Below the pieces are notes generated by a model, which saw only the letters and a program-made list of their open reading frames with translations, did not search any database and was not told the origin of the DNA. A program made the translations under genes and the position numbers. DNA of 64,000 nt from Enterobacter sp. SA187 (GTDB lineage: Bacteria; Pseudomonadota; Gammaproteobacteria; Enterobacterales; Enterobacteriaceae): the NCBI RefSeq assembly GCF_001888805.2, contig NZ_CP019113.1, positions 868,001 to 932,000 on the forward strand, given 5' to 3'. This document shows positions 24,153 through 33,724 of this stretch, in pieces. Position 1 is the stretch's first letter. Each line of letters starts with the position of its first letter.

Positions 24153-26801
24153 CTATTCAGTTACTCCATGATCAAATTCCAGCACAATCCCCGCTTCTTC
24201 ATTCCACCCCAGTGTCAGATTTTCGGTACGTACCTGCTCAGCCTTACGTTGCAGTAATTGCTGGCTCAGCACGGGCAGGATTTGCTGGTTTAGCAAACTG
24301 TCAATATTACGCGCACCGGTATCCGGCAACAGGCAGGCGGCGACCAGCGTATCGTAAAGGCTTTCTTCAATAATGCAGGACAGCCCATAATGCCGACGCA
24401 GACGGCTCGCAACCTGGTCTAGCTTCATTTTCACGATAGTACGCAGCGCAACAGCAGTAAGGGGACGATAGATCAACGTTTGAAAGCGCGCCAGCAACGC
24501 AGGCTGGAAGTGATCGCGCAGGGTTGGGCGCAACAGCTCGTGCAGTTGACTATCTCTCGCATCCGGCTGTTCATCCAGCATTTGCATCAATGCATCACTG
24601 CCGAGATTGGCAGTCATCAGGATCACCGTATTGCGAAAATCAATTTCACGCCCTTCGCCATCGCGCATAAACCCACGGTCAAAAACCTGATAAAAAAGGT
24701 TTATTACGTCACGGTGTGCTTTTTCAACCTCATCAAGTAACACGACGCTGTAAGGGCGTTTACGTACGGCCTCAGTTAATATGCCGCCCTGCCCATATCC
24801 GACGTAGCCCGGAGGCGAGCCTTTTAACTGGCTAACCGTGTGCGCTTCCTGATACTCCGACAGGTTAATAGTAATCAGCGCTTTCTCACCACCAAACAGG
24901 CTGTCAGCTAAGGCAAGGGCGGTTTCTGTTTTACCCACCCCACTCGGCCCCACAAGCAGAAACACCCCCAACGGGCCATTTTCAGGCGTCAGACCTGTTT
25001 TCGCTGCCCGCAGACGCTGCGCCATATTTACCAGTGCTTGATCCTGCCCAACAACGCGCTTGCTTAAATGGCTCTCAAGCATGAGTAAGTCGGTCTGCTC
25101 ATCTTTTAACAAGCTGCTTAAGGGCACACCTGTCCAGTCAGCAATTACGGTTGCGACGGTACGTACGTCTACATCCAGCGAAAGTAGAGGAGCACCATTC
25201 TGTAATTCAGTAAGCTGCTGTTGCAAACTGCTAATTTCAGCCTGACGACTGATGTCCTGTCGTGTTGCAAGCAATTGTTGAGTGAGTGTTTTTTCTTGCA
25301 GATATTGAATGTTTAGTACGTTACGTTGCGCGATGAGTTCATTCGTAGACTTTTCAATTTGTCCCAGCCGTTCATTAGAGCCACTACTGCCCAATGCAAT
25401 ATCTTCCAGCAATGCTTGCTTTTCTGTTTCCAGGGCGCTGATTTGTGCCGCAAGCCGGATTAACGTGTCCGGAAGGGTATCCAGGCTCATGCGTACGCGT
25501 GCCGATGCGGTATCAAGCAGATCGACAGCTTTATCTGGAAGCTGTCGCCCGGTGATGTAGCGCCGGGACAGGCTAACCGCTGCCTTTACCGCTTCATCAG
25601 TGATATGAACACCATGATGTTGCGCATAACGCGATTTCAAACCGCGTAACATCAAACACGCAATTTCATCATCCGGTTCATCCACTTTGACTATCTGAAA
25701 ACGGCGCTCAAGTGCTGCGTCGCGTTCAAAGTACTGTTTATATTCGCTCCACGTGGTAGCCGCAATGGTGCGCAATTCACCACGCGCCAGGGCTGGTTTA
25801 AGCAAATTTGCTGCATCAGCCCCCCCGGCCTGATTACCTGCACCGATGATAGTGTGGGCTTCGTCGATAAATAGCAGTACCGGCCATGGGGAGTTTTGAA
25901 CCGCATCAATGACATTTTTCAGACGTTGCTCAAACTCTCCTTTTACACCAGCACCAGCCTGTAAAAGACCAAGATCTAAGGTACGTAAACTGACGGTTTT
26001 CAGGCTATCCGGGACATCGCCATCAGCAATACGCAGCGCAAGGCCTTCCACCAGCGCGGTTTTTCCCACTCCCGGTTCGCCAACCAGTATTGGGTTATTT
26101 TTTCGACGGCGAGAAAGTATATCCACCATCTGGCGGATTTCATTATCACGACCAAATACCGGATCAATCTGCCCAGCTCTTGCTTTGGCGGTTACGTCCA
26201 GGGTGAATTTATCCAGCGCAGCCTGTAATGCTTCGCTTAAATTATCGGAGGAGATCCCCGTATTTTTTGGAACGTCACGCGCAAGAGTTGAAGGCATCTG
26301 GTCCAGAATCTCCTGCTGTTGCAGTTCCGGACGTTCATCTGACTGGGCATCGAGTAAAGGTTTCAGACGCCTTATTTGAGTTTTGCTAAGGCTAAAAAGT
26401 GGCCATAACCCTTCACAGCTCAATAATCCCGGCTGAGAAAGAAGCGCTTCCAGCAGGTGTACACTTCTTATATGCGGGCTATCATCCTGCAACGAGGCGG
26501 CAAGCCAGGCGGCCTTGATCAATGCTTCGAGATTGGCGGACAATTGCGGACGAGTTTGCACCGAGCGTGGCGAAGCATCCAGATGCCCCAGCAAACTTTG
26601 CCATATACCGTCCATGTCCCACTCGTAGCGACGAGCCAGAACCGTTATATCGCCCTCGCCCATCTCAAACAGCTTTAACAGCCAGTGTTCTATCGTAATT
26701 TCAGCATGCGCCCGTGTCTGGCACAATGTGGCTGCGGCTTCCAGCGCTTTAGCGCAGTACGGATTAATACGACGAAGCAAGACTGCTGACTGATGTTCCA
26801 T
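24153..26801 (-). CDS. clpV: T6SS sheath-recycling ATPase ClpV (TssH)
   Basis: An 882-residue AAA+ unfoldase that disassembles contracted TssBC sheaths. It has a Clp N domain (about 5-150), a first ATPase module with Walker A GEPGVGKTALVEG (about 242) and Walker B LLFIDEAHT, a middle coiled coil, and a second module with GPSGVGKTETALALAD (about 615) and VVLLDEVEKAH. The frame opens at a GTG (26807), but ATG 26801 is the better start because AAGGAG is 8 bases upstream of it. A strong terminator precedes the gene, so its expression relative to hcp is probably reduced. Confidence 0.94.
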   Translation of the reverse strand: MEHQSAVLLRRINPYCAKALEAAATLCQTRAHAEITIEHWLLKLFEMGEGDITVLARRYEWDMDGIWQSLLGHLDASPRSVQTRPQLSANLEALIKAAWLAASLQDDSPHIRSVHLLEALLSQPGLLSCEGLWPLFSLSKTQIRRLKPLLDAQSDERPELQQQEILDQMPSTLARDVPKNTGISSDNLSEALQAALDKFTLDVTAKARAGQIDPVFGRDNEIRQMVDILSRRRKNNPILVGEPGVGKTALVEGLALRIADGDVPDSLKTVSLRTLDLGLLQAGAGVKGEFEQRLKNVIDAVQNSPWPVLLFIDEAHTIIGAGNQAGGADAANLLKPALARGELRTIAATTWSEYKQYFERDAALERRFQIVKVDEPDDEIACLMLRGLKSRYAQHHGVHITDEAVKAAVSLSRRYITGRQLPDKAVDLLDTASARVRMSLDTLPDTLIRLAAQISALETEKQALLEDIALGSSGSNERLGQIEKSTNELIAQRNVLNIQYLQEKTLTQQLLATRQDISRQAEISSLQQQLTELQNGAPLLSLDVDVRTVATVIADWTGVPLSSLLKDEQTDLLMLESHLSKRVVGQDQALVNMAQRLRAAKTGLTPENGPLGVFLLVGPSGVGKTETALALADSLFGGEKALITINLSEYQEAHTVSQLKGSPPGYVGYGQGGILTEAVRKRPYSVVLLDEVEKAHRDVINLFYQVFDRGFMRDGEGREIDFRNTVILMTANLGSDALMQMLDEQPDARDSQLHELLRPTLRDHFQPALLARFQTLIYRPLTAVALRTIVKMKLDQVASRLRRHYGLSCIIEESLYDTLVAACLLPDTGARNIDSLLNQQILPVLSQQLLQRKAEQVRTENLTLGWNEEAGIVLEFDHGVTE

Positions 26802-26916
26802 GTTCACTTCTCCTTGAGTGCCTATGCTACCGCCCGTCGCTATGAACCAAAGCGCATCAGGTCGAAATAAAAACTTGTATTTGTTTTCTGAACTGCCTCG
26901 CTACCAGGCCGCTCAG

Positions 26917-26950
26917 AAAACAAAAACAGCAGACGGCTCGCCGTCTGCTG
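26917..26950 (-). terminator. Rho-independent terminator after hcp
   Basis: On the minus strand, 6 bases past the hcp stop, an 11-bp perfect stem (26940-26950 with 26927-26937) with a 2-base loop is followed by TTTTTGTTTT. It should stop most transcripts after hcp, so clpV and later genes rely on readthrough or their own promoter. Confidence 0.9.
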
Positions 26951-26956
26951 CAGGTG

Positions 26957-27448
26957 TTATGCGGTGGTACGTTCATTCCAGGAGTCGGAATGAATAATGT
27001 TGCCGTCTTTATAGGTCCAGGTGATTTTTTCGTAACGCAGTTCAATCATTTCCAGATGGTTATGTTTTTCCATCGCAGGATCTTTGATGTCATGCATTTT
27101 CGGTGCGACTTTCACCAGCTTGACGTTTTCCAGTTTGGTGTTGAAATATTCAACTTCCTGACCCGCGTCGTTGATGCGATACCATTTAAATTCGGCGGAT
27201 TTAAGAGTCTGCCCGGTTGTTACCGCTTTATAGAGATACGGAGAGGAGGAATCGATTTCTTTGGTAAACAGGAAGGGGGTATGAATGCGTGTACCCGTCA
27301 GTTTGCCAGTGTTGTTGTCCGTAGGAATGTACAGGCTGTGATCCTGTGCCACGACTTCAATGCTGCCTTCACGATCTTTAACGTCAACAGACCCTTTGAT
27401 ATCCGCGCCGCCGTCGTCTTTAAGCCAAAGATAAATTGGAATTGCCAT
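26957..27448 (-). CDS. hcp: T6SS tube protein Hcp (TssD)
   Basis: A 163-residue Hcp that forms the hexameric rings of the inner tube and chaperones small effectors. Family marks are MAIPIYLWLKDD at the N-terminus, HTPFLFTKEIDSSSPYLYKA in the middle and the closing beta strand MIELRYEKITWTYKDGNI. GGAG lies upstream of ATG 27448, 15 bases after the OmpA-domain gene. The strong terminator that follows fits the need for many Hcp copies. Confidence 0.95.
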   Translation of the reverse strand: MAIPIYLWLKDDGGADIKGSVDVKDREGSIEVVAQDHSLYIPTDNNTGKLTGTRIHTPFLFTKEIDSSSPYLYKAVTTGQTLKSAEFKWYRINDAGQEVEYFNTKLENVKLVKVAPKMHDIKDPAMEKHNHLEMIELRYEKITWTYKDGNIIHSDSWNERTTA

Positions 27449-27463
27449 TATTTATTTCTCCAT

Positions 27464-29170
27464 TTATTGCATTAAGGTGTCACTTACATCCGGTGACACT
27501 GCTTTTTTCCCTGGTATCCGGCAGGCGTTTACCTGTGGAACCAGACTGATTTCGACGCGGCGGTTGGCTGCCCGGCCTTCTTCCGTGTCGTTAGTTTTCA
27601 GGGGCCGTGTTTCGCCATAGCCCTGGACGGCAAAACAGCTTTCAGGGATCTCACCCGTATCCCGCATCCAGTCACGTACCGACTGTGCTCTCTTAAGCGA
27701 CAAAAGCTGATTAGCAGTTTCATCTCCGGTATCATCGGTATGCCCCGCCACAACAATTAACCAACCTGGACGGCCTTTTATCCCCACCAATGCGTTGATC
27801 AATACTCTGGTGGAGCCAGCTTTGAGTTGCCATTTCCCGACGTCAAACAACGACAGGCTGTCCAGACTTATCGTCCTGGGCCCCTGTACGATTTTCTGGA
27901 CTACTGGAGGCGGTGCTGCCCAGCTGTTGATTGCAGCTTGTAAAGGGGCTATCAATCGCATTCCCTGGTATAGACCCAGCGACAGACGCATCGGCGCTCC
28001 CGCTCTTAACCATTCATCCAGCAAATGAGCATCTGCACGCAGTTGCTGCTGTGCATGAACTTTAGGTGTAGGAGGTAACGGAGGAAGGCGGTAAAAAAGT
28101 GACAAGTGATCCCCAATGCTCTGGACCAGGCGCTGGTTATTAAGAAACGAAGCCAGCATCGCGAATAACAAAAATGTTCCAAAAAGTAGACCAATCTGTT
28201 GCCAGACTTGCATCAGGCGGGACACGCCATTTCGACGAGAAAGATACGGTAGCAAAACATCTGGCAACGGGAGGTAATCCACAGCCCCGGTTATTGCAGG
28301 CCGAAGGGTGGTTATGGCTGTGATGTGTGCCTGCCACAGGTTATTCTCTACTCCTTGAACAGGTGTTAAGCAGCACCCCCAAACACAGGGGATTAGCGGC
28401 GGGAGTTCACCTTGTTTATGTCCTGTAACATTCGTGACGTGAATATGAAACCAACTTAGAAGGCTTTCTACCGTCAGTATGGTGCTAAGTCTTTTATGAC
28501 TCTTTTCACTATCCCTCAGGTGACTCCATTCACGCAGAGGCATTACACCAGCCCCCGCTTCGCGTACATGAATACCCATTTGAACTGGTGTCACCGTAAA
28601 CCAACGTTCTGCCTCTTGCGAGGAAGGTTCAGACGGCGAAAGCCAGCAATTGATCCAGACAGGAGGAATACCGGAAAACCATGCTTTACACTGCACAATG
28701 GCCCGGTGCCAGGCACGTAGCGACTGAGTGAGATCATCCAGTCGCTGATGGTGCTCTGGCACAAGTGCGAGCAGCACAGAAATTCGCGCAATAAGTGCTG
28801 GTCGTTCAGTTGCAAGATGTTGGGCAAGAGCAGGCAAGTGTTCTGGCAACTGCACCGCCAGATACCAGCCCTGCCGGGCTTCCCGAAAAGATACGGATGG
28901 AGAAAACAGAGATGTAGTATCTCCACAAACTAACACTACAGCACCAACAAAATCTTCAGGTGGTAAATCGATATGGCTGATATGAGCATAGGCAATGTGA
29001 TGATGGTTATCTCTGCGCCAGAGTACATACCCGCTTATGGTACAGAAGATAATAACTGCCATACTGAGCGCAGTGCGGCTACTGGTGGCAAGCGGCCAGA
29101 AGCCAAGGATCAACCATAGCGCCAGAGCACTACCAGTAAGCAGCAGCAATGATTGAGTTAATCTACGCAT
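27464..29170 (-). CDS. T6SS-associated OmpA-domain membrane protein
   Basis: A 568-residue inner-membrane protein with two N-terminal helices (about 7-45), a cytoplasmic domain of about 270 residues, a further helix near 318-340 and a C-terminal OmpA peptidoglycan-binding domain (about 455-550: VVAGHTDDTGDE, GYGETRPL, NRRVEISLV). It follows tssL by 3 bases and probably supplies the peptidoglycan anchor that TssL here lacks, as TagL does in enteroaggregative E. coli. The arrangement tssK-tssL-ompA-hcp-clpV is common in Enterobacter and Klebsiella. Confidence 0.88.
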   Translation of the reverse strand: MRRLTQSLLLLTGSALALWLILGFWPLATSSRTALSMAVIIFCTISGYVLWRRDNHHHIAYAHISHIDLPPEDFVGAVVLVCGDTTSLFSPSVSFREARQGWYLAVQLPEHLPALAQHLATERPALIARISVLLALVPEHHQRLDDLTQSLRAWHRAIVQCKAWFSGIPPVWINCWLSPSEPSSQEAERWFTVTPVQMGIHVREAGAGVMPLREWSHLRDSEKSHKRLSTILTVESLLSWFHIHVTNVTGHKQGELPPLIPCVWGCCLTPVQGVENNLWQAHITAITTLRPAITGAVDYLPLPDVLLPYLSRRNGVSRLMQVWQQIGLLFGTFLLFAMLASFLNNQRLVQSIGDHLSLFYRLPPLPPTPKVHAQQQLRADAHLLDEWLRAGAPMRLSLGLYQGMRLIAPLQAAINSWAAPPPVVQKIVQGPRTISLDSLSLFDVGKWQLKAGSTRVLINALVGIKGRPGWLIVVAGHTDDTGDETANQLLSLKRAQSVRDWMRDTGEIPESCFAVQGYGETRPLKTNDTEEGRAANRRVEISLVPQVNACRIPGKKAVSPDVSDTLMQ

Positions 29171-29173
29171 ATG

Positions 29174-29827
29174 TCATTGCATCCCAGCCAGGTTCGAGAC
29201 CATCTGCGTAAGTTCACTGCGAAGCATCAACCACAGTGCCACCAAAATCATGATCCCGGCCCCCCACGAGAACCAGTAAACTTTGCGCCCGGAGCGTAAA
29301 CTCATGGATCTGGATACAATTGGCGTTTCCTGAGCCATGGTAAATGGTGGTACTTGGTGACTCAGCCTACGTACCACATCCTCCCGACGTTCGTCTCCTT
29401 GCTGCCGGTAACGACCTACAAAACCTAATGTGAGCGCGCGATAAAAACAGGTCAGCACAGCAATGTCAGGTGCTGGCTCCTGTAATACAGTACGGATCCG
29501 CTCCCATAGTTCTTCTCCGGCGTTAAGCGTGTTGAAATAGCGAGCTTGCAACGGATCTTTAAGCCATTTTGCAGAACCACTATCCTGGTGCGGACGATTC
29601 ATCACGCTTTCATCAAGTAGTGCACACTGCGTATAAAGCATATGATTACAACTGGCGTCGCTAAAACCAGCCTGAGTTAGTGCTTCACGTGCCTTATCAA
29701 CCCACTCACAAGCACGCCGATAAAGCGCTTCACCATCTTTAATTTCCTCTCCGCTGCGTAGTTGGCTGACCATCAGCCAGCAGGGGTAAAAAATCGCATC
29801 AACAACAGATGTATTTATTTTGTTCAT
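29174..29827 (-). CDS. tssL: T6SS membrane complex protein TssL (DotU family)
   Basis: A 217-residue DotU-like protein with a helical cytoplasmic domain (about 1-175) and one C-terminal membrane helix (about 185-205, VYWFSWGAGIMILVALWLML). It forms the inner-membrane complex with TssM and docks the TssK baseplate. There is no peptidoglycan-binding extension; the next gene supplies that domain. Its ATG overlaps the tssK stop (ATGA). Confidence 0.93.
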   Translation of the reverse strand: MNKINTSVVDAIFYPCWLMVSQLRSGEEIKDGEALYRRACEWVDKAREALTQAGFSDASCNHMLYTQCALLDESVMNRPHQDSGSAKWLKDPLQARYFNTLNAGEELWERIRTVLQEPAPDIAVLTCFYRALTLGFVGRYRQQGDERREDVVRRLSHQVPPFTMAQETPIVSRSMSLRSGRKVYWFSWGAGIMILVALWLMLRSELTQMVSNLAGMQ

Positions 29828-31161
29828 GAGCGCAGCACCACAAACAGTTCAAGTTTTACTTCTCCCAGAGAACCTGGCGTGTAAAAGGCGCAGTTACCTG
29901 AATCCAGCATGGCCTGACCAGCGGCGCTATTAAGATCAAGTGCGAAATATTGGTTTTCCAGGCGTAATGGAATTGCAGCAGGCACGTGGGTTAGAGGCTT
30001 CATGACTACCCCGCTAAGTGCAACGTTAACCACATCTGAGACGTCTTCGTAGCTACCAGCCTTACACAACAATGGAAATTGAGTTTGCAAAAGGTGGTTA
30101 GCGATATTTGAGCGGACCGAAAGGTAGAAATCAGCCCCCTCACGGAGCCGGGCATCATGTAAAGAGCCTGTCCAGAACTGGCCATTAAGGCTCAGTTCTA
30201 TTGCAATCACACGAGAAGGTAGGCTGGCTTCAAGTAGAGAGTCCAACAAGTTAAACAACGGTGGGAAAACCTGCTCCGGACTATTGTGCTGATAGGCCGG
30301 GATAACCTCCGCCTTATACTCAAGTGAAAAAGTTAACAAACTACCTGCAAGCCGTACGAGTTCACGGTAGAAAAGTTCAGGATGACGAGAGGGTGATTGA
30401 TAAAGCTCATTTAGCACTGGTTCGGCGCTATTTAATGCATTCAGTAACCAGAATAGCGACACGTCAGCGACGGCAAAATCGGCCATCCTTTCATTACTTT
30501 CACGCCGCATCTCCATCAGACGACGACGTCGAGCCTGGAGCCGATGGAGTAAATCCCCCAGCTCGGTAAATACGGTTTTGCTTGCTGACAGAGAAAGCAT
30601 TGGCGGTATGAAATTATCATCCAGTTCCCACTGTCCCTGAACGTTACGGATAAGGCGCACAACAGGACAAATGAGATAGGCACTGTTATCCTGATGTGCA
30701 AAGCGCAACGTAACGGCATGCCGTAAAACAGCAAGTTCAGTGCGCTCATGACCGGAAAGTTCCTGTACCGTCACCCATTCCTGCCGCCAGCGGCGAGGAC
30801 GCGCGCTGTCCTGTCCATCGTCAAGGTTTCCGCCATTTGCTGAAAGCAACGGTAATGCCAGCACCACCTCTATGTTGTCACGATCAGCCACGGAAGATAA
30901 ATCACAGACGGGGGGTAAGTTATCCGCGAGTTCAGTATCAATTACAGTGCCATCAGGAAAACGCACTTTCAGACGCAATGCATTCAGGCGAGATAAAGCC
31001 AGCGATCCGCGATCAAAATCTGCCTCAACCACACCCCATGGATGCGCCAGTGCCATATGGGCGACAGCATCAGTCACGTAAGCATCCCAGCGAGCCTGCT
31101 GTTGAAACTGTTGTGGGGCCAGAAAGGCCCCGTCAGTCCATAGCGGACGATAAATTTTCAT
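29824..31161 (-). CDS. tssK: T6SS baseplate-membrane connector TssK
   Basis: A 445-residue TssK that forms trimers linking the baseplate to the TssLM cytoplasmic domains. The N-terminal shoulder starts with PLWTDGAFLAPQQFQQQARW, a conserved TssK signature, and the C-terminal head carries the beta-rich receptor-like domain (YFALDLNSAAGQAML). It lies 11 bases after tssC and overlaps tssL by 4 bases. Confidence 0.94.
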   Translation of the reverse strand: MKIYRPLWTDGAFLAPQQFQQQARWDAYVTDAVAHMALAHPWGVVEADFDRGSLALSRLNALRLKVRFPDGTVIDTELADNLPPVCDLSSVADRDNIEVVLALPLLSANGGNLDDGQDSARPRRWRQEWVTVQELSGHERTELAVLRHAVTLRFAHQDNSAYLICPVVRLIRNVQGQWELDDNFIPPMLSLSASKTVFTELGDLLHRLQARRRRLMEMRRESNERMADFAVADVSLFWLLNALNSAEPVLNELYQSPSRHPELFYRELVRLAGSLLTFSLEYKAEVIPAYQHNSPEQVFPPLFNLLDSLLEASLPSRVIAIELSLNGQFWTGSLHDARLREGADFYLSVRSNIANHLLQTQFPLLCKAGSYEDVSDVVNVALSGVVMKPLTHVPAAIPLRLENQYFALDLNSAAGQAMLDSGNCAFYTPGSLGEVKLELFVVLRS

Positions 31162-31172
31162 CCTTCCCCCGC

Positions 31173-32714
31173 TTACGCTTTCGCCTTAGGCATCTGCGAA
31201 ACCAGCGACAGGTTAACGTCCATACCTTCCACCTGGAAATGAGGTATGGCGTATAATTTCACGCGGAAGAAACCGGGATTATCTTCAATATCTTCAACAA
31301 CAACCTTCGCATCACGTAGTGGATGAGATGCCTGCAGGTCATCACCCGGATCGGTCATTTCGGTAACCAGACCACGCACCCAGGTATTCAATTCCAATTC
31401 AAGTAAGCGACGATCTTTGGTGGTACCTATATTTTCTCGCTGAATCATTTTCAAATAATGTGCAATTCGGGAAAGCAGGAAAATATACGGTAGACGGGCA
31501 TTTATGCGGCTATTAGCAGTCGCATCAGCAGTATCGTACAATGCAGGTTTCTGAGCCGAGTTTGCAGAGAAGAAGCAAGAATAGTCGCGGTTTTTATAAT
31601 AGGACAGCGGGATAAAGCCCAGGTTAGCAAATTCAAATTCGCGGGTTTCCGGAATCATGACTTCAGAAGGGATTTTTACCTGATTGCCGGTGCCAAGATC
31701 ATACAAATGAATAGGGAGATCTGTTACTGCTCCCCCCGCCTGAGGGCCACGGATTTGAACACACCAGCCATTTTTAATGAAACTTTTCACCATATTTGCA
31801 GCAAAGGCGAATGAAGCATTTGTCCACAGATATTTTTCGTGATCGGGGCCTTTCACTTCTTCAACATAATTAAAGCTACGTACCGGTACAGTATCCGGTC
31901 CATAAGGCAAGCGGCCGAGCACTCGAGGCATTGTCAGACCTATATAGCGGGCATCATCTGATTCACGGAATGCTTTCCATTTAATATATTCTGCACGATC
32001 AAAATAATTTCCAATATCTTTTATAGCAGCTACATCCTCCATCGATTTTTTCAGGAAGAACGCCGGGCCAACTGAACCGATAAAGGGCATGTGGGCTGCA
32101 GCAGAGATTTTAGAAATATTGCGTAATAGCGCGACATCTTGTGCAGAGGCATCAAACTCATAGTTTGAAATGATCGCACCTATAGGCTCTCCACCTGGCG
32201 TATCATATTCCTGAATATAAGTATGATAATAGAGACCCGTCTGGACAATTTCCGGTGAATCCTCAAAATCCTGGCGAAGATCATCTTTGGAAATATCTAA
32301 CACTTCAATTTTTACGTTTTGACGAAAATCGGTACGATCAACAAGTGACTTTAGGCCACGCCATGCTGCTTCCACCTGCTGGAAACCTTCATGATGCATG
32401 ACAACATCAAGTTGGCGACTTATCTGGAAATCGAGCTCGGCAATGTGATGATCCAGCAAAGCCTTATCCAGTCTTTCAACAGTCTGACCAGACTGTTTCA
32501 GACGCTCCAAAAATACCTGAACAGCGGCCGTTACACGTTGATCTGCAGTTACATCGGCAAGAGCTGAACCATCCTGATAGTTGTTCAGGTCGTTCAGTTC
32601 AGAAACAGGTGTAAGATTGATCTTTTCAAACAGGGAAGCATATACCCCGCCACCTTCAGGACGCTCAAGTACGGTAGTCTGAGCAACTGAAGCATTTTCG
32701 GTATTGACTGACAT
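31173..32714 (-). CDS. tssC: T6SS sheath large subunit TssC
   Basis: A protein of about 513 residues, the VipB-type sheath subunit. Conserved features include YQDGSALADVTADQRV, AWRGLKSLVD, ISNYEFD and the C-terminal region with HYLKMIQRENIGT, ending in the strand that interlocks with TssB. Two ATGs are possible; 32714 is better spaced from the GAGA purine stretch than 32720. It follows tssB by 36 bases. Confidence 0.94.
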   Translation of the reverse strand: MSVNTENASVAQTTVLERPEGGGVYASLFEKINLTPVSELNDLNNYQDGSALADVTADQRVTAAVQVFLERLKQSGQTVERLDKALLDHHIAELDFQISRQLDVVMHHEGFQQVEAAWRGLKSLVDRTDFRQNVKIEVLDISKDDLRQDFEDSPEIVQTGLYYHTYIQEYDTPGGEPIGAIISNYEFDASAQDVALLRNISKISAAAHMPFIGSVGPAFFLKKSMEDVAAIKDIGNYFDRAEYIKWKAFRESDDARYIGLTMPRVLGRLPYGPDTVPVRSFNYVEEVKGPDHEKYLWTNASFAFAANMVKSFIKNGWCVQIRGPQAGGAVTDLPIHLYDLGTGNQVKIPSEVMIPETREFEFANLGFIPLSYYKNRDYSCFFSANSAQKPALYDTADATANSRINARLPYIFLLSRIAHYLKMIQRENIGTTKDRRLLELELNTWVRGLVTEMTDPGDDLQASHPLRDAKVVVEDIEDNPGFFRVKLYAIPHFQVEGMDVNLSLVSQMPKAKA

Positions 32715-32750
32715 AAGCATTATCTCGCATTGTTCCGTTAAAGGTTGGAA

Positions 32751-33251
32751 TTACGCCTCATTTGGCGCCAGGGCATTCAGTTCTTCACGTAGCTCATTAC
32801 TTAACGTGGGATCTTTCAGAATGCTTTCGAGTTCTTTACGGAAGGTAACGTTATCAAGCAGATTAGATTTCAAATCGCGCAAAAGGTTACGCATAGCCAA
32901 CATGGCGCGAAGTTGGGGGATCTGCCGTGCCACTTGTTCTGGTTCAAAATCCTTCATTTCTTTAAAGGAGAGATGAACGCTTTCTTCAGTTCCGTTACCT
33001 GCAAGGGTATTTTCTACAGTCAGGCTAAGAGAAGGAGAGAAATCGGCAAGAACACTGTTGAAATTAATTTTGTTGATGTTTACTTTTTCACGTTCAGAAA
33101 GTGGGCGTTCTTCTTTACCGTTACTGTAATCCCCCATCACGACCAGCTTGAGCGGCAGTTCAACTTTTTTTTGCGCACCGCCGGTGTGGACATCAAGTTT
33201 AATATTGACGCGCGCTTTAGGTATTTCCGATTGAAACGAATTATTTGACAC
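32751..33251 (-). CDS. tssB: T6SS sheath small subunit TssB
   Basis: A 166-residue VipA-type sheath subunit that pairs with TssC. The segment PLKLVVMGDYSNGKEERPLSERE is the family signature. The start is GTG 33251, supported by AAGGAG 7 bases upstream. It is the first gene of the T6SS operon, so the region upstream (33252-33724) should hold the main promoter. Confidence 0.94.
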   Translation of the reverse strand: MSNNSFQSEIPKARVNIKLDVHTGGAQKKVELPLKLVVMGDYSNGKEERPLSEREKVNINKINFNSVLADFSPSLSLTVENTLAGNGTEESVHLSFKEMKDFEPEQVARQIPQLRAMLAMRNLLRDLKSNLLDNVTFRKELESILKDPTLSNELREELNALAPNEA

Positions 33252-33724
33252 AACAGACTCCTTATATACTGGCGAAGGAATATCGTAAGCTAAAGGCTCA
33301 CTTCCTGACGATGTAATACTTTACGAAAGGAATTACGTAATAAAATACCACTCCCTGTGACATGGCTAAACCATCACGTACTAAAAAAGCTATTTTTAGG
33401 AATTTGACGCGAAATGCATTTATATAATAAATGAACGACAATGAATTTATAAAAGCAATGAATTAAAAGCATGCTTATTTAGCCCGCAAACAAATATTTT
33501 ATATAATTGACATTTATGCTTTTATAAAAAGTCAATAACTATTCATCCGCTTTATACATAATGACATCGGCCACAGAAAATTACATGAAGGTGTAAAATT
33601 TACGCTTAACATGCAAGACGGAATCAATGAATAGCAACAGTAGTGTGTTGGGATTGTTGGGAAGATAAGGTTTTAATGCGAGGAGCCAGCGGTGCCCGGT
33701 CAGGCACCGCTGGACATACGGGGC
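33252..33724. promoter_or_regulatory. AT-rich leader/promoter region upstream of the T6SS operon
   Basis: No convincing gene lies here. The region is AT-rich and must carry the minus-strand promoter for tssB. Two symmetrical elements stand out: a 10-bp perfect palindrome ATTACGTAAT at 33332-33341 and TTGAC...GTCAA half-sites at 33507-33511 and 33531-33535 (24-base centre-to-centre spacing) around an AT-rich core. Either could be an operator. I cannot fix a -10/-35 pair with confidence. Confidence 0.45.
33686..33713 (-). terminator. Hairpin downstream of the chemoreceptor gene
   Basis: An 11-bp perfect stem (33686-33696 with 33703-33713) with a 6-base loop lies 12 bases past the chemoreceptor stop. 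No T tract follows on the minus strand, so it may protect the mRNA end or terminate weakly. Confidence 0.55.
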
